DNA of 64,000 nucleotides from assembly GCF_002846555.1 (NCBI RefSeq), contig NZ_PJMS01000001.1, forward strand, positions 2,976,001 through 3,040,000. The letters run 5' to 3'. Under the pieces are notes generated by a model. That model had not been told where the DNA came from and ran no database searches. It worked only from the letters and a program-made list of their open reading frames with translations. Of the stretch, positions 8,119 through 16,484 are shown one piece after another (within the stretch, counting starts at the first letter, position 1; every line of letters begins with the position of its first letter). This stretch comes from Aquimarina sp. MAR_2010_214. GTDB taxonomy: Bacteria > Bacteroidota > Bacteroidia > Flavobacteriales > Flavobacteriaceae. Made by a program: the position numbers and the translations under genes.

Positions 8119-9450
8119 ATGGAAGATATGCTCTTTTATGACAGAATGCAGTTTGCATTTACAATTACTTTTCACTATTTATTTCCGCAATTAACTATGG
8201 GATTATCATTAATGATAATCTATTTTAAATGGAAATTCCTAAGAACACATCTTGATAAATATAATGATGCAGCAAAGTTTTGGATGAAGATTTTTGCGTT
8301 AAATTTTGCTATGGGCGTTGTAACCGGGATTCCGATGGAATTCCAATTTGGAACTAATTGGGCAAAATTCTCTGAGCTTACAGGCGGGATTATAGGGCAA
8401 ACCTTAGCAATGGAAGGGATGTTCTCTTTCTTTTTAGAATCGTCTTTTCTTGGGTTGTTTTTATTTGGCGAAAAATTGCTTGGACATAAACTACATTTCT
8501 TAACAGGTTTTTTGGTATTCTTGGGTTCTTGGGCTAGTGGTTATTTGATCATAGCTACGCATTCCTGGATGCAACACCCTGTGGGATATGAAATATTGGA
8601 AAACGGAAAATTTGTTCTCAATAATTTTGGGGCTTTATTTTCTAACCCCTGGTTATTGCCTTCGTATTTACACAATCAATTAGCTTCGGTAATTACTGCT
8701 TCATTTGTGGTTGCTGCTATTGGATCATTTTATATTTTAAATAATAAACATAGTGAGTTTGGGAAACTTTTTGTGAAAACAGGTGTTATTTTTGGGTTTG
8801 TATCTAGTGTTTTGGTAGCTTTTCCTACGGGAGATTGGGCTGCAAAAAATGTAGTAAAACATCAACCAGTAACCTTTGCTGCAATGGAAGGGATCTTTGA
8901 AACAGAAGATGGTGGCTCTGAGATTATCTTAATAGGCCAACCCAATATGATAGAGAAGAAGTTGGATAACAAAATAGCTGTTCCTAATATATTAAGTTTC
9001 TTAACATATCAGAATTGGGATAAGCAAATAAAGGGGTTGAATGAATTTGATGAATCAGTATATCCAACTAATATACCCGGTTTATATTACGCATACCATA
9101 TTATGGTTGGTTTAGGGACTATTTTTATTGGTTTGATGTTATTAGCTGTTATTCAGTTGTTTCGAAAGAAATTGTATAGAACAAAATGGATTTTATGGTC
9201 AATAATGTTTATGCTACCTTTCCCTTATATAGCCAATACAACTGGTTGGTATACAGCAGAATTAGGAAGGCAACCATGGTTGGTTTATAATTTATTGCGA
9301 ACAATAGAGGGGGCTTCTCCAACAGTATCTTCTGGGAATACACTATTTACTTTATTAGGGTTTATAGGTTTGTATTTATTACTTGGATTGTTATTCTTAA
9401 TGTTAGCAGGAAAAATAATAAATAAAGGACCTCAAATGATAAAACATTAA
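8119..9450 (+). CDS. cydA: Cytochrome bd ubiquinol oxidase subunit I
   Basis: CydA of the quinol:O2 oxidoreductase in the inner membrane; it binds haems b558, b595 and d. The 443-residue length fits the short Q-loop group. Visible landmarks are FHYLFPQLTMGL with the haem His near the N-terminus, GVVTGIPMEFQFGTNW, and TTGWYTAELGRQPW near the C-terminal half. About nine membrane helices are predicted. cydB starts two bases after its stop. Cytochrome bd gives high-affinity respiration at low oxygen and tolerance to inhibitors of haem-copper oxidases, which may matter beside a copper locus. Confidence 0.97.
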   Translation: MEDMLFYDRMQFAFTITFHYLFPQLTMGLSLMIIYFKWKFLRTHLDKYNDAAKFWMKIFALNFAMGVVTGIPMEFQFGTNWAKFSELTGGIIGQTLAMEGMFSFFLESSFLGLFLFGEKLLGHKLHFLTGFLVFLGSWASGYLIIATHSWMQHPVGYEILENGKFVLNNFGALFSNPWLLPSYLHNQLASVITASFVVAAIGSFYILNNKHSEFGKLFVKTGVIFGFVSSVLVAFPTGDWAAKNVVKHQPVTFAAMEGIFETEDGGSEIILIGQPNMIEKKLDNKIAVPNILSFLTYQNWDKQIKGLNEFDESVYPTNIPGLYYAYHIMVGLGTIFIGLMLLAVIQLFRKKLYRTKWILWSIMFMLPFPYIANTTGWYTAELGRQPWLVYNLLRTIEGASPTVSSGNTLFTLLGFIGLYLLLGLLFLMLAGKIINKGPQMIKH

Positions 9451-9452
9451 TT

Positions 9453-10529
9453 ATGGAGTTATTCTGGTATATCGTTTTAGTAACAATGCTAGCTGTTTAT
9501 GTGATTTTAGACGGCTATGATTTTGGAGCAGGAATTATTCATTTATTTTTTGCAAAAAGCGAGAAGGACAAAAAAGCTATTACTAATGCTATTGGACCCT
9601 TTTGGGATGCAAACGAAGTTTGGTTAATTGCCGTAGGGGGTGTGCTTTTTTTTGCATTTCCTACATTGTATGCTTCGTCTTTTAGTGGCTTTTATTTACC
9701 ATTAATTATGATTCTGTGGTTGCTCATTTTTAGGGCAATTGGTTTAGAACTAAGAGGACAAATTCATAATAAAATTTGGGAGAGTATTTGGGATAAGGCT
9801 TTTGGGATTTCAAGTTTACTTTTGGCACTTTTCTTTGGAGTGGCACTAGGAAATATTGTGCGCGGTGTGAATCTAGGAAACGTAGTTAAAGGAGTCTCTA
9901 CTCAGGAAGCTCATTATTTCTTTTTACCACTATGGAATCCTACCTTAAGTCCACAAGCAGAGGAATTAGGCGTTATAGATTGGTTTACTTTGTTATTGGG
10001 CGTTATAGGTGTAATTGTATTAACAATTCACGGAGCCAATTGGATTATTTTTAAGACCAATTCTAATATAAATGAGAAGCTTAAAAAAGTTGTTTTTAAT
10101 CTAAATTTTGTTCTAGTAGCACTAGTGGTTACTTCACTATTTGTTTGGCATATTATAGAACCACAACCGTTTCATAATTTTTTTGATATGCCTTGGTTGT
10201 GGTTTTTTCCTTTACTGGCTTTAGTTGGTCTTTTAGGGTTGTTTAAAGTAAGAACGTTTAAAAAAGATGGATTTGGATTTCTATTCTCTTCTTTGTTCTT
10301 GTTTGGTGGCCTTATGTCAACTGTAGCTTCAATTTATCCAAAGGTATTGCCTTCTACTAATTCGGTAAATCCTTCGCTTACAATACATAATGTAGCTGCA
10401 GATGCGTATGGATTAGGGGTAGGTGTCATATGGTTTATTATTGCAGCTATTTTGGTAACCGTCTATATGATTATACAATACAGAGTGTTTAAAGGTAAAA
10501 TGGATGATGTAGGCTATGGTGAGCATTAA
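9453..10529 (+). CDS. cydB: Cytochrome bd ubiquinol oxidase subunit II
   Basis: The 358-residue partner of CydA. The N-terminal helix contains ILDGYDFGAGI, the hallmark of CydB, followed by AIGPFWDANEVWLIAVGG and RAIGLELRGQ. Eight or so membrane helices are expected. It lacks haem ligands but stabilises the haem b595/d site of CydA. It is translationally close to cydA (two-base gap). No cydX-like short frame was noticed before the convergent patatin gene. Confidence 0.96.
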   Translation: MELFWYIVLVTMLAVYVILDGYDFGAGIIHLFFAKSEKDKKAITNAIGPFWDANEVWLIAVGGVLFFAFPTLYASSFSGFYLPLIMILWLLIFRAIGLELRGQIHNKIWESIWDKAFGISSLLLALFFGVALGNIVRGVNLGNVVKGVSTQEAHYFFLPLWNPTLSPQAEELGVIDWFTLLLGVIGVIVLTIHGANWIIFKTNSNINEKLKKVVFNLNFVLVALVVTSLFVWHIIEPQPFHNFFDMPWLWFFPLLALVGLLGLFKVRTFKKDGFGFLFSSLFLFGGLMSTVASIYPKVLPSTNSVNPSLTIHNVAADAYGLGVGVIWFIIAAILVTVYMIIQYRVFKGKMDDVGYGEH

Positions 10530-10567
10530 CATTCTTCCTCTTTGGTTTTGTTTCCTCGGTATATTTT

Positions 10568-11869
10568 CTAGTCAATAAGTGTTGGACAATACAGGCGCAC
10601 TTGTATTTCTGTAATACATGATGCATGTCTGATCAGAGCATCAATTTCTTTTTCTTTTAGCGCCACTAGATTTGTTGATACGCTTCTGGCTATAGACAAC
10701 TCCTCTTGTGTATTAGATTCTTCTAGTATTCTATTGTATTGTATATTTTCTTTTAATTTATTCTCGATTACTCCCCATCGTTTTTCTTCGATATCTTCTT
10801 TTGTTATCGTATGGTAGTCGAGCACATGATCTAGTATAACTCCTTTTTTAATTCCTTTAATAAAATTAGGAATTGCATTTTCTAAATCCCACCCCAAAGA
10901 CTGATAAGCAATCTCCTTTTTATCTGCTTTATTAACTTGATAAAGATAATTAGACATCTGAATATTTTTAATTCTATTCATAAAAATGTCACTGGTTCTG
11001 ATCAGTAATGTAAGGGTATTTCTAAATCGATGTTTAAAAGGGATCACATTACCCGCATCGCTGATAACGACAATATCACAGGCATAAGAACTATTAGATT
11101 GTGTTATTTTGTGCGCTCCCTGATTATCATAGACCCCTCCATCAACCAGGCAAGGAGTTACTCTTTTAATATCTGTTGATTTTTTATAAAATCGATTAGC
11201 AATTTTAACAGGTGTAAATACAAAAGGGACAGAGGTAGAGGCAGCAACCGCGCGTGCTAGAGGGAAATTACTGTGTTCGAATTCGATAGCAGCGCCTCCA
11301 TCTTTTGGGAAATCATAGGATGAATCAGTCATTTTTGTTCTTGAAAAAGTAAATAACCTTCCTGTTTCTAAATTGGTAGCATTAATTGCAATATTAGTTT
11401 TTTCTGATAAGTCTTGTAATGTTTTTCCTTTAAAAAAGAATTTAGAATACATCTTTTCATTCAACTTACTAATAGGAAATAGTTGAAACTGAAAAAAGAA
11501 AACAAACATCAAAAAACATACTAGCAATAGAAAACTAATCCATTCATGAGGAGTAAACAAGAAGTAGGTTATTAATCCTAAGGTTATTAAGGAAAAAGTA
11601 AATGATACTAAAAACCTTCCAGAAGTAAGTACTCCTTTGATTACGCTAGATTTTACTCCTTTAAGAATCACTTGCTCAAACTCATCATAATCATGACCAT
11701 ATAGGCCATAAGTAGCTCCGGTGATAGATCCTCCAGAATTGGTAGAAATGATATCTACTTTATCTAATACATTTAATTCTTTTAATTTTTTTAATGTGCC
11801 TAGATGATAGGCTGTGGCCCTGTAGCCTCCACCAGATAAGCTAAGTCCTATTTTTTTATTGTGTATCAT
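10568..11869 (-). CDS. Patatin-like phospholipase with a membrane hairpin
   Basis: Oxyanion loop SGGGYRATAYHLG (residues 12-24), nucleophile elbow STNSGGSI with Ser45, and the catalytic Asp in LVDGGVYDNQG (about residue 249) mark a patatin Ser/Asp lipid acyl hydrolase. The elbow reads T-N-S-G-G rather than the usual G-x-S-x-G. Two strongly hydrophobic helices (about 87-104 and 110-130) are inserted just after the elbow, so the enzyme is probably membrane-anchored. It is the ninth and last gene of the large minus-strand run, 17 bp after the ricin-like fibre gene, which suggests lipid cleavage is part of that system. Confidence 0.85.
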   Translation of the reverse strand: MIHNKKIGLSLSGGGYRATAYHLGTLKKLKELNVLDKVDIISTNSGGSITGATYGLYGHDYDEFEQVILKGVKSSVIKGVLTSGRFLVSFTFSLITLGLITYFLFTPHEWISFLLLVCFLMFVFFFQFQLFPISKLNEKMYSKFFFKGKTLQDLSEKTNIAINATNLETGRLFTFSRTKMTDSSYDFPKDGGAAIEFEHSNFPLARAVAASTSVPFVFTPVKIANRFYKKSTDIKRVTPCLVDGGVYDNQGAHKITQSNSSYACDIVVISDAGNVIPFKHRFRNTLTLLIRTSDIFMNRIKNIQMSNYLYQVNKADKKEIAYQSLGWDLENAIPNFIKGIKKGVILDHVLDYHTITKEDIEEKRWGVIENKLKENIQYNRILEESNTQEELSIARSVSTNLVALKEKEIDALIRHASCITEIQVRLYCPTLID

Positions 11870-11886
11870 TGATGTTGTTTTATATC

Positions 11887-12954
11887 TTATTTTGTAGGTT
11901 CTAATTCTCTAAGAAAGGCAGGTAAGTCGATTTCTCCGGGTTCTATAAACCATCTGGTATATTTGCTGTCTTTTTTATTCATAATAATTGTATTACCATT
12001 AGCCGGTACATTGAGATATAAATTACTTTCTATATTTTTTATATAAAAAGACCCGTCTGCTGCTATCTCAAATTCAAAATCTTGGAGTTGATTATTAGTT
12101 TTCTGACTCATTCTAGGAGGATTATATATTGAGCTTGCCTGTACGTAGGTGTTTGTAGCATCGTGATAGATTTTATAGTATTCTCCTTTTTTTTGAAATT
12201 CTAAATTGACAGGTCGTACGTTTTTAGTGTTTGATAGGTAAGTATATTTTTTAGCATTGGTGTCGTATACTTTATCTTCTGGGCCATATTCTAGAGTTAA
12301 TTCTTTTTTTGAATTTATTGTCATATATAGCTTTACGACGGATTTATTTCCGTAATTATATGTATCTGGATATACATATGTGTAAATCTTCCAGGTAGGT
12401 TTATTTTTGATTTTAAATAATTTTAATTCTTCTTCATGTAACTCTACTGATCCTACTTTGAGTTTTTTTTGATCTGGATCTAGTATTATTTGTGCCTTGT
12501 CATTTTTATCATGTAATTGAAGTTGTCCTTTAATCTTAGTATCCCCTTTAACGTGTAATGGTTTTTCAGGATTGGTAGTTCCAATACCTACATTTCCTTC
12601 AGTACCACCGTATTTACCAACTAATGTTATTGTAGGGATTGAGGGGGAATAATTCGTTGGCGCATAAAGATGAACCAAACCTCGAGATTTACCTTCTTTA
12701 TCGTTTTTTTCAAATGAAATGAGTTTGTGAGCATTTTCAAACCCAAAGTCTACCACTATTTTTTGAGAGGATTTAAGGGATAAATCACCATCAATCTTAA
12801 CATCTCCATCAACATGTAAGGTTTTCTCTGGTGTTGATGTTCCTATACCCACGTTACCATTAGAAAGAATTTTTAATGCTTCTTGTTGTCCCATTACTGT
12901 AGTTACAGAAATAAGTACCATTGCAAGTATGATTTTTTTTGAAAAAGTTGTCAT
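11887..12954 (-). CDS. Secreted fibre protein with ricin-like C-terminal domain
   Basis: 355 residues. A signal peptide (about 1-22) is followed by ALKILSNGNVGIGTSTPEKT, and a second GNVGIGTTNPEKPLHVKG near residue 120: the stalk/trimer motif common in Bacteroidota tail-fibre-like proteins. The first 160 residues closely parallel the neighbouring S74 protein. The C-terminal part (about 250-345; YKIYHDATNTYVQA, FYIKNIESNLYLNV, TRWFIEP) looks like a ricin-type beta-trefoil or similar lectin fold. The pair appears to come from a tandem duplication with a swapped head. Confidence 0.65.
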   Translation of the reverse strand: MTTFSKKIILAMVLISVTTVMGQQEALKILSNGNVGIGTSTPEKTLHVDGDVKIDGDLSLKSSQKIVVDFGFENAHKLISFEKNDKEGKSRGLVHLYAPTNYSPSIPTITLVGKYGGTEGNVGIGTTNPEKPLHVKGDTKIKGQLQLHDKNDKAQIILDPDQKKLKVGSVELHEEELKLFKIKNKPTWKIYTYVYPDTYNYGNKSVVKLYMTINSKKELTLEYGPEDKVYDTNAKKYTYLSNTKNVRPVNLEFQKKGEYYKIYHDATNTYVQASSIYNPPRMSQKTNNQLQDFEFEIAADGSFYIKNIESNLYLNVPANGNTIIMNKKDSKYTRWFIEPGEIDLPAFLRELEPTK

Positions 12955-12998
12955 TGTTTTCTGTGTTTATTAATTTGTTATTATTTCTTATCAGGCAT

Positions 12999-14366
12999 TT
13001 ATTCTAGATGAGAAGTAGTAATCATATTCTGATGTGTTATTCGATCCATTTTAGCTTCTAGAGCTTCTATTTTGGTAAAAAAGACACTCTTGATGGTTTC
13101 GTTTTCTTTTTTTAATGCTTCTATCTGCCGTATAAGCTCTTGGGTAGCACTTACATTAAGCATGCTAATCGCATCATAATCTACAGTATGAAAATCATGC
13201 ACCTGTGTACCATATACAAATACTTTTCCTTCTTTTTTTGAAGCTACTTTGATTTGCTTATCTGTTACTTCTAATACTTCGACAAGCTCAGTGGTTTCTG
13301 TAAAAATGAGTTTTACTTTGTCACCTATTTTAATGTTGCTATCTGATAATGATACCCACCCCTGATTGATCTCAGATGCCTGATAAATATTAGGAACTAT
13401 TTGTGTGATCGTATTGTTTACTGCCTGTGGGAACACTTTCTTGACCTGTTGTGCAATTACCTTTTTATATTGTTGTGTGCCTTTTTCTATTGTATCTTTC
13501 ATTTGGTAATTAGTCACTTGTATTTTGGACAAGGTTTCCAAGTCTTTTTTAGCATTACTGACTCCTTTGATGGTTTTGATACGAGCATCGGAGTGTGCAT
13601 TAAATTCTTTTGCTGCAATGCGACTCTCTGCATAGATTGAATAATTATTAGGATGTTTATGATATACCTTACCAACTGGTGCGGTATAATATTCAAGGCC
13701 AAAACCCTTACCAATATTAGTGACTAATTGTGTTCCTGAATCTCCATTACTAAGGTATCCGTAATAAGGTAGCTCATGTGTAAAAGCAGATTTACCTACA
13801 TATAATGAAAAATGATTGTAGTCTTCTGTACTCGTTGAGGTATTTATATAAACAGAATTTGTAAATAATTCTCCTTCGAATTTACTACTCCCTTTTACAT
13901 GTAATTTTTTTTCAGGAGTAGAAGTTCCTATACCTACATTTCCAGAGTTTTTATTAACACCAACCAATGTCATCGTTGGAGTACTTTCAACCGAAATTGG
14001 AGCGCCTGAAGGGGCGTAAAAATTAATCATACCAACATAACTATTATCCCCAATCTTCTTTTTCTGAAATGAAATAATACCAGGTTTTTTAGAATCAAGC
14101 CCAAAGTCGACTGCTATTTTTTGAGAAGGTTTTAGCCATAGGTCTCCTTTAACATGCAAGTCTTTTTCAATTTTCACTTCATCATTTACAAGTAACATTT
14201 TTTCGAATGCTACATCTCCATTAACATGTAAGGTCTTCTCTGGTGTTGATGTTCCTATACCCACGTTGCCATTAGAAAGAATTTTTAGAACTTCTTTTTG
14301 CCCAAAAGAAGTCCCTGATATGCATAAAATGACTGCAATTATTATAGTTTTATATAGTGTTGTCAT
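12999..14366 (-). CDS. Secreted fibre protein with S74 intramolecular chaperone domain
   Basis: 455 residues. A signal peptide (1-22) is followed by stalk repeats (NGNVGIGTSTPEKTLHVNG and GNVGIGTSTPEKKLHVKG). The C-terminal region from about 255 is a peptidase S74 / endosialidase-type chaperone: NAHSDARIKTIKGV, then KVIAQQVKKVFPQAV. Ser259 and Lys264 have the S-x4-K spacing of the autocleaving dyad in phage endosialidase tailspikes, so self-cleavage before Ser259 is expected after trimer folding. A C-terminal coiled coil (about 405-445) follows. No phage structural genes are nearby, so this is a cell-surface fibre rather than a prophage tail. Confidence 0.8.
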   Translation of the reverse strand: MTTLYKTIIIAVILCISGTSFGQKEVLKILSNGNVGIGTSTPEKTLHVNGDVAFEKMLLVNDEVKIEKDLHVKGDLWLKPSQKIAVDFGLDSKKPGIISFQKKKIGDNSYVGMINFYAPSGAPISVESTPTMTLVGVNKNSGNVGIGTSTPEKKLHVKGSSKFEGELFTNSVYINTSTSTEDYNHFSLYVGKSAFTHELPYYGYLSNGDSGTQLVTNIGKGFGLEYYTAPVGKVYHKHPNNYSIYAESRIAAKEFNAHSDARIKTIKGVSNAKKDLETLSKIQVTNYQMKDTIEKGTQQYKKVIAQQVKKVFPQAVNNTITQIVPNIYQASEINQGWVSLSDSNIKIGDKVKLIFTETTELVEVLEVTDKQIKVASKKEGKVFVYGTQVHDFHTVDYDAISMLNVSATQELIRQIEALKKENETIKSVFFTKIEALEAKMDRITHQNMITTSHLE

Positions 14367-14399
14367 TGTTTTTGATTTTAAGTTTATAAGATGATTATA

Positions 14400-16460
14400 T
14401 TAGTGCTTGATTTTACCTGTTTTACAAGTAAGTTGAGCCCCTTTGGTGACACCAAATCCTGATTCAAAAGAAATACTACCATGACTATATAAAATGGTGT
14501 TTACTCTCTTTTCTATTTGAACATTTTTTTCTACCATTATTTTTTCTGAAGCTCGGTATGTACTTTTAATATGTATACTTTTTAACTTGAGTTCCTTTTT
14601 TAATGGAACAGGAGTGATTATCGAGAGATTATTTTTTCCTGTAGCATATAATGTACCATCGGGAGCCAAAGCAAAATTTTCATTTACCCCCTCCAAACCA
14701 GATAAAGGAGTGGTATATGTCTGCTTAAACTGGTTTTGGTAAGTAAAACCGTATGCTTTTTTAGATTTCTTAACATCAAGTACATATATATTGTTAGACT
14801 TATCTGTCAATAATGTAGAAGCATTATTTATTTTATCTGCCGCCTCAAACTCATGTACTTTTTTGGGGCTTAAACTATCATAGCGGGCTAATTTTTGATT
14901 GTATATAAAAAAGACATGATCAGCATTTTTACCCAGAACAACTGGTTGCGATATTTTTTTATTTACAGTATTTCCAGATGAGATAGTATCACTTTTCGTA
15001 ATTTTTCCTTTATTACTTATATCAAAAATAAACAGTAGATTAGAAGATCGATACCCATTAAGCACAAAAACCCTAGCGTTATTCTGAATCACGGGGTGTG
15101 GAACTAAATATGAGTCTTTAGAATCTTTTTTCTTATATCCATCTAGTACATAATCAGATGTAGATAGCGTGGTTCCATCTATATTATCTAAAACAATAAG
15201 ACGACTATGTCCTTTATCAACTTCTATAAAAAAAGCTTTGCTTTCATCTGGGCTTAATGAAACCGAACCCAATAATTTTTCTTTTGTTGTCGAGTTGTAT
15301 ATCCATTTAATTTTTAGTTCGGGATATGCAGAAAGAGCAATTATTCTATGTTTTTCATCTGTACCTTTTCCCACTATATATAGTGTGCCATCGTACCCTA
15401 AGGTACTTTTATTGCTACTCGTTACTATTTGCTTGTTGGTAAGTTCTGATACTGTTTTAGAAATGAGTTCATTGCCCCATTTTTTGCTGGTTAGATCTAG
15501 CAGTGTAAATTTTTTGAGAGATAAGTAGTGTAGCCTACCATGTTCATCTATTACGGGGTTACATATTGCAATATCATCAACAGGAACACTATTCCATACC
15601 GCAGTATCCCCTAAATTTAATTTGTTTACATAAAAATTAGGAGTATCTATGGCAGATTGAGTAAGAACGATAGGTTTGTTATTATAAATTGAAATAGCAC
15701 CTATCTGGTCTGCCCCAACAATTTGATGTCCTTTAGGAAGTTTTATATTTTGTAGTATAGCAGTTGTACCAATTGGACTCGTAGTCCAGTCATAATAACC
15801 GTTATGCTGAGCGTTGGCAAAAGATTGCGCCCAATCTAACCTATGGGGGCTATTTTCAATTTCATAGGTTACCAGTAATTTAGGTTTTTTAGAAAACTCA
15901 TCCGTATCTTCGGCTAATTTGGTAGAATAAAATTTACTAGGTTGATCCTTTTCTGTAGCAGATTTTATTACTAAAAACAATATTCTTTTTGTAGTATCTG
16001 TTGAAATTTCTTTTACCTTTTCCTTACTAAAATTCATTTCGATAGTACTAGTCTTCTTTTTTTTCGAAGGCATCTCATATACTGCAGTACTTTTATTTTT
16101 TATATTGTCTAAACTGTCTAAACTTAATTTAGAGTTGATTTTTTCTTTTACTGTATACAGATAGATTCTTTGCCCTGGGGGATTATCATTCCCACCAGAA
16201 GACAGGTATAACTTCAATTTTAGGGATGTGATTTTTATATTTTTAGGCAGATGATTTAAATTGAATTTTAATAAAGCTCCTAACGTTTCATTTTCACTTT
16301 TAGATATTTTTAAATAATGATCACCCTGTGTTTTGGGTATAGTAATATCTTCTTCAGGAAGAATAGTAGTGGTATACCGGTCTTGAGAATAAATACTACC
16401 CGCAATTAACATATTAAAAACAAGGAGTATAATTTTATGATATTTATAAGAGATATGCAT
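14400..16460 (-). CDS. Secreted DNRLRE-like / beta-propeller protein
   Basis: 686 residues with an N-terminal hydrophobic signal (about 8-25, ending SIYSQ). Residues 28-200 resemble the DNRLRE/CBM96 fold (GALLKFNLNHLP, SLKLKLYLSSGG, KPKLLVTYE), usually a surface-associated carbohydrate- or wall-binding module. Residues 205-630 form a repeat-rich beta region like a PQQ-type propeller (STLGYDGTLYIVG, SVSLSPDESKAFFIE, NFALAPDGTLYATG). The C-terminus (SHGSISFESGFGVTKGAQLT) resembles the GF-x-V/A-x-x-GA surface motif seen in secreted Bacteroidota proteins. It is the first clearly exported member of the nine-gene run, 24 bp after the kelch gene. Confidence 0.55.
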   Translation of the reverse strand: MHISYKYHKIILLVFNMLIAGSIYSQDRYTTTILPEEDITIPKTQGDHYLKISKSENETLGALLKFNLNHLPKNIKITSLKLKLYLSSGGNDNPPGQRIYLYTVKEKINSKLSLDSLDNIKNKSTAVYEMPSKKKKTSTIEMNFSKEKVKEISTDTTKRILFLVIKSATEKDQPSKFYSTKLAEDTDEFSKKPKLLVTYEIENSPHRLDWAQSFANAQHNGYYDWTTSPIGTTAILQNIKLPKGHQIVGADQIGAISIYNNKPIVLTQSAIDTPNFYVNKLNLGDTAVWNSVPVDDIAICNPVIDEHGRLHYLSLKKFTLLDLTSKKWGNELISKTVSELTNKQIVTSSNKSTLGYDGTLYIVGKGTDEKHRIIALSAYPELKIKWIYNSTTKEKLLGSVSLSPDESKAFFIEVDKGHSRLIVLDNIDGTTLSTSDYVLDGYKKKDSKDSYLVPHPVIQNNARVFVLNGYRSSNLLFIFDISNKGKITKSDTISSGNTVNKKISQPVVLGKNADHVFFIYNQKLARYDSLSPKKVHEFEAADKINNASTLLTDKSNNIYVLDVKKSKKAYGFTYQNQFKQTYTTPLSGLEGVNENFALAPDGTLYATGKNNLSIITPVPLKKELKLKSIHIKSTYRASEKIMVEKNVQIEKRVNTILYSHGSISFESGFGVTKGAQLTCKTGKIKH

Positions 16461-16484
16461 AGGTGTTGGTTTTTAAAAAGATTG

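Noticed and set aside
12999..14366. S74 and tail-fibre motifs as a sign of a prophage
   Set aside because: No capsid, portal, terminase, tape-measure or lysis genes are nearby, and the proteins have signal peptides.
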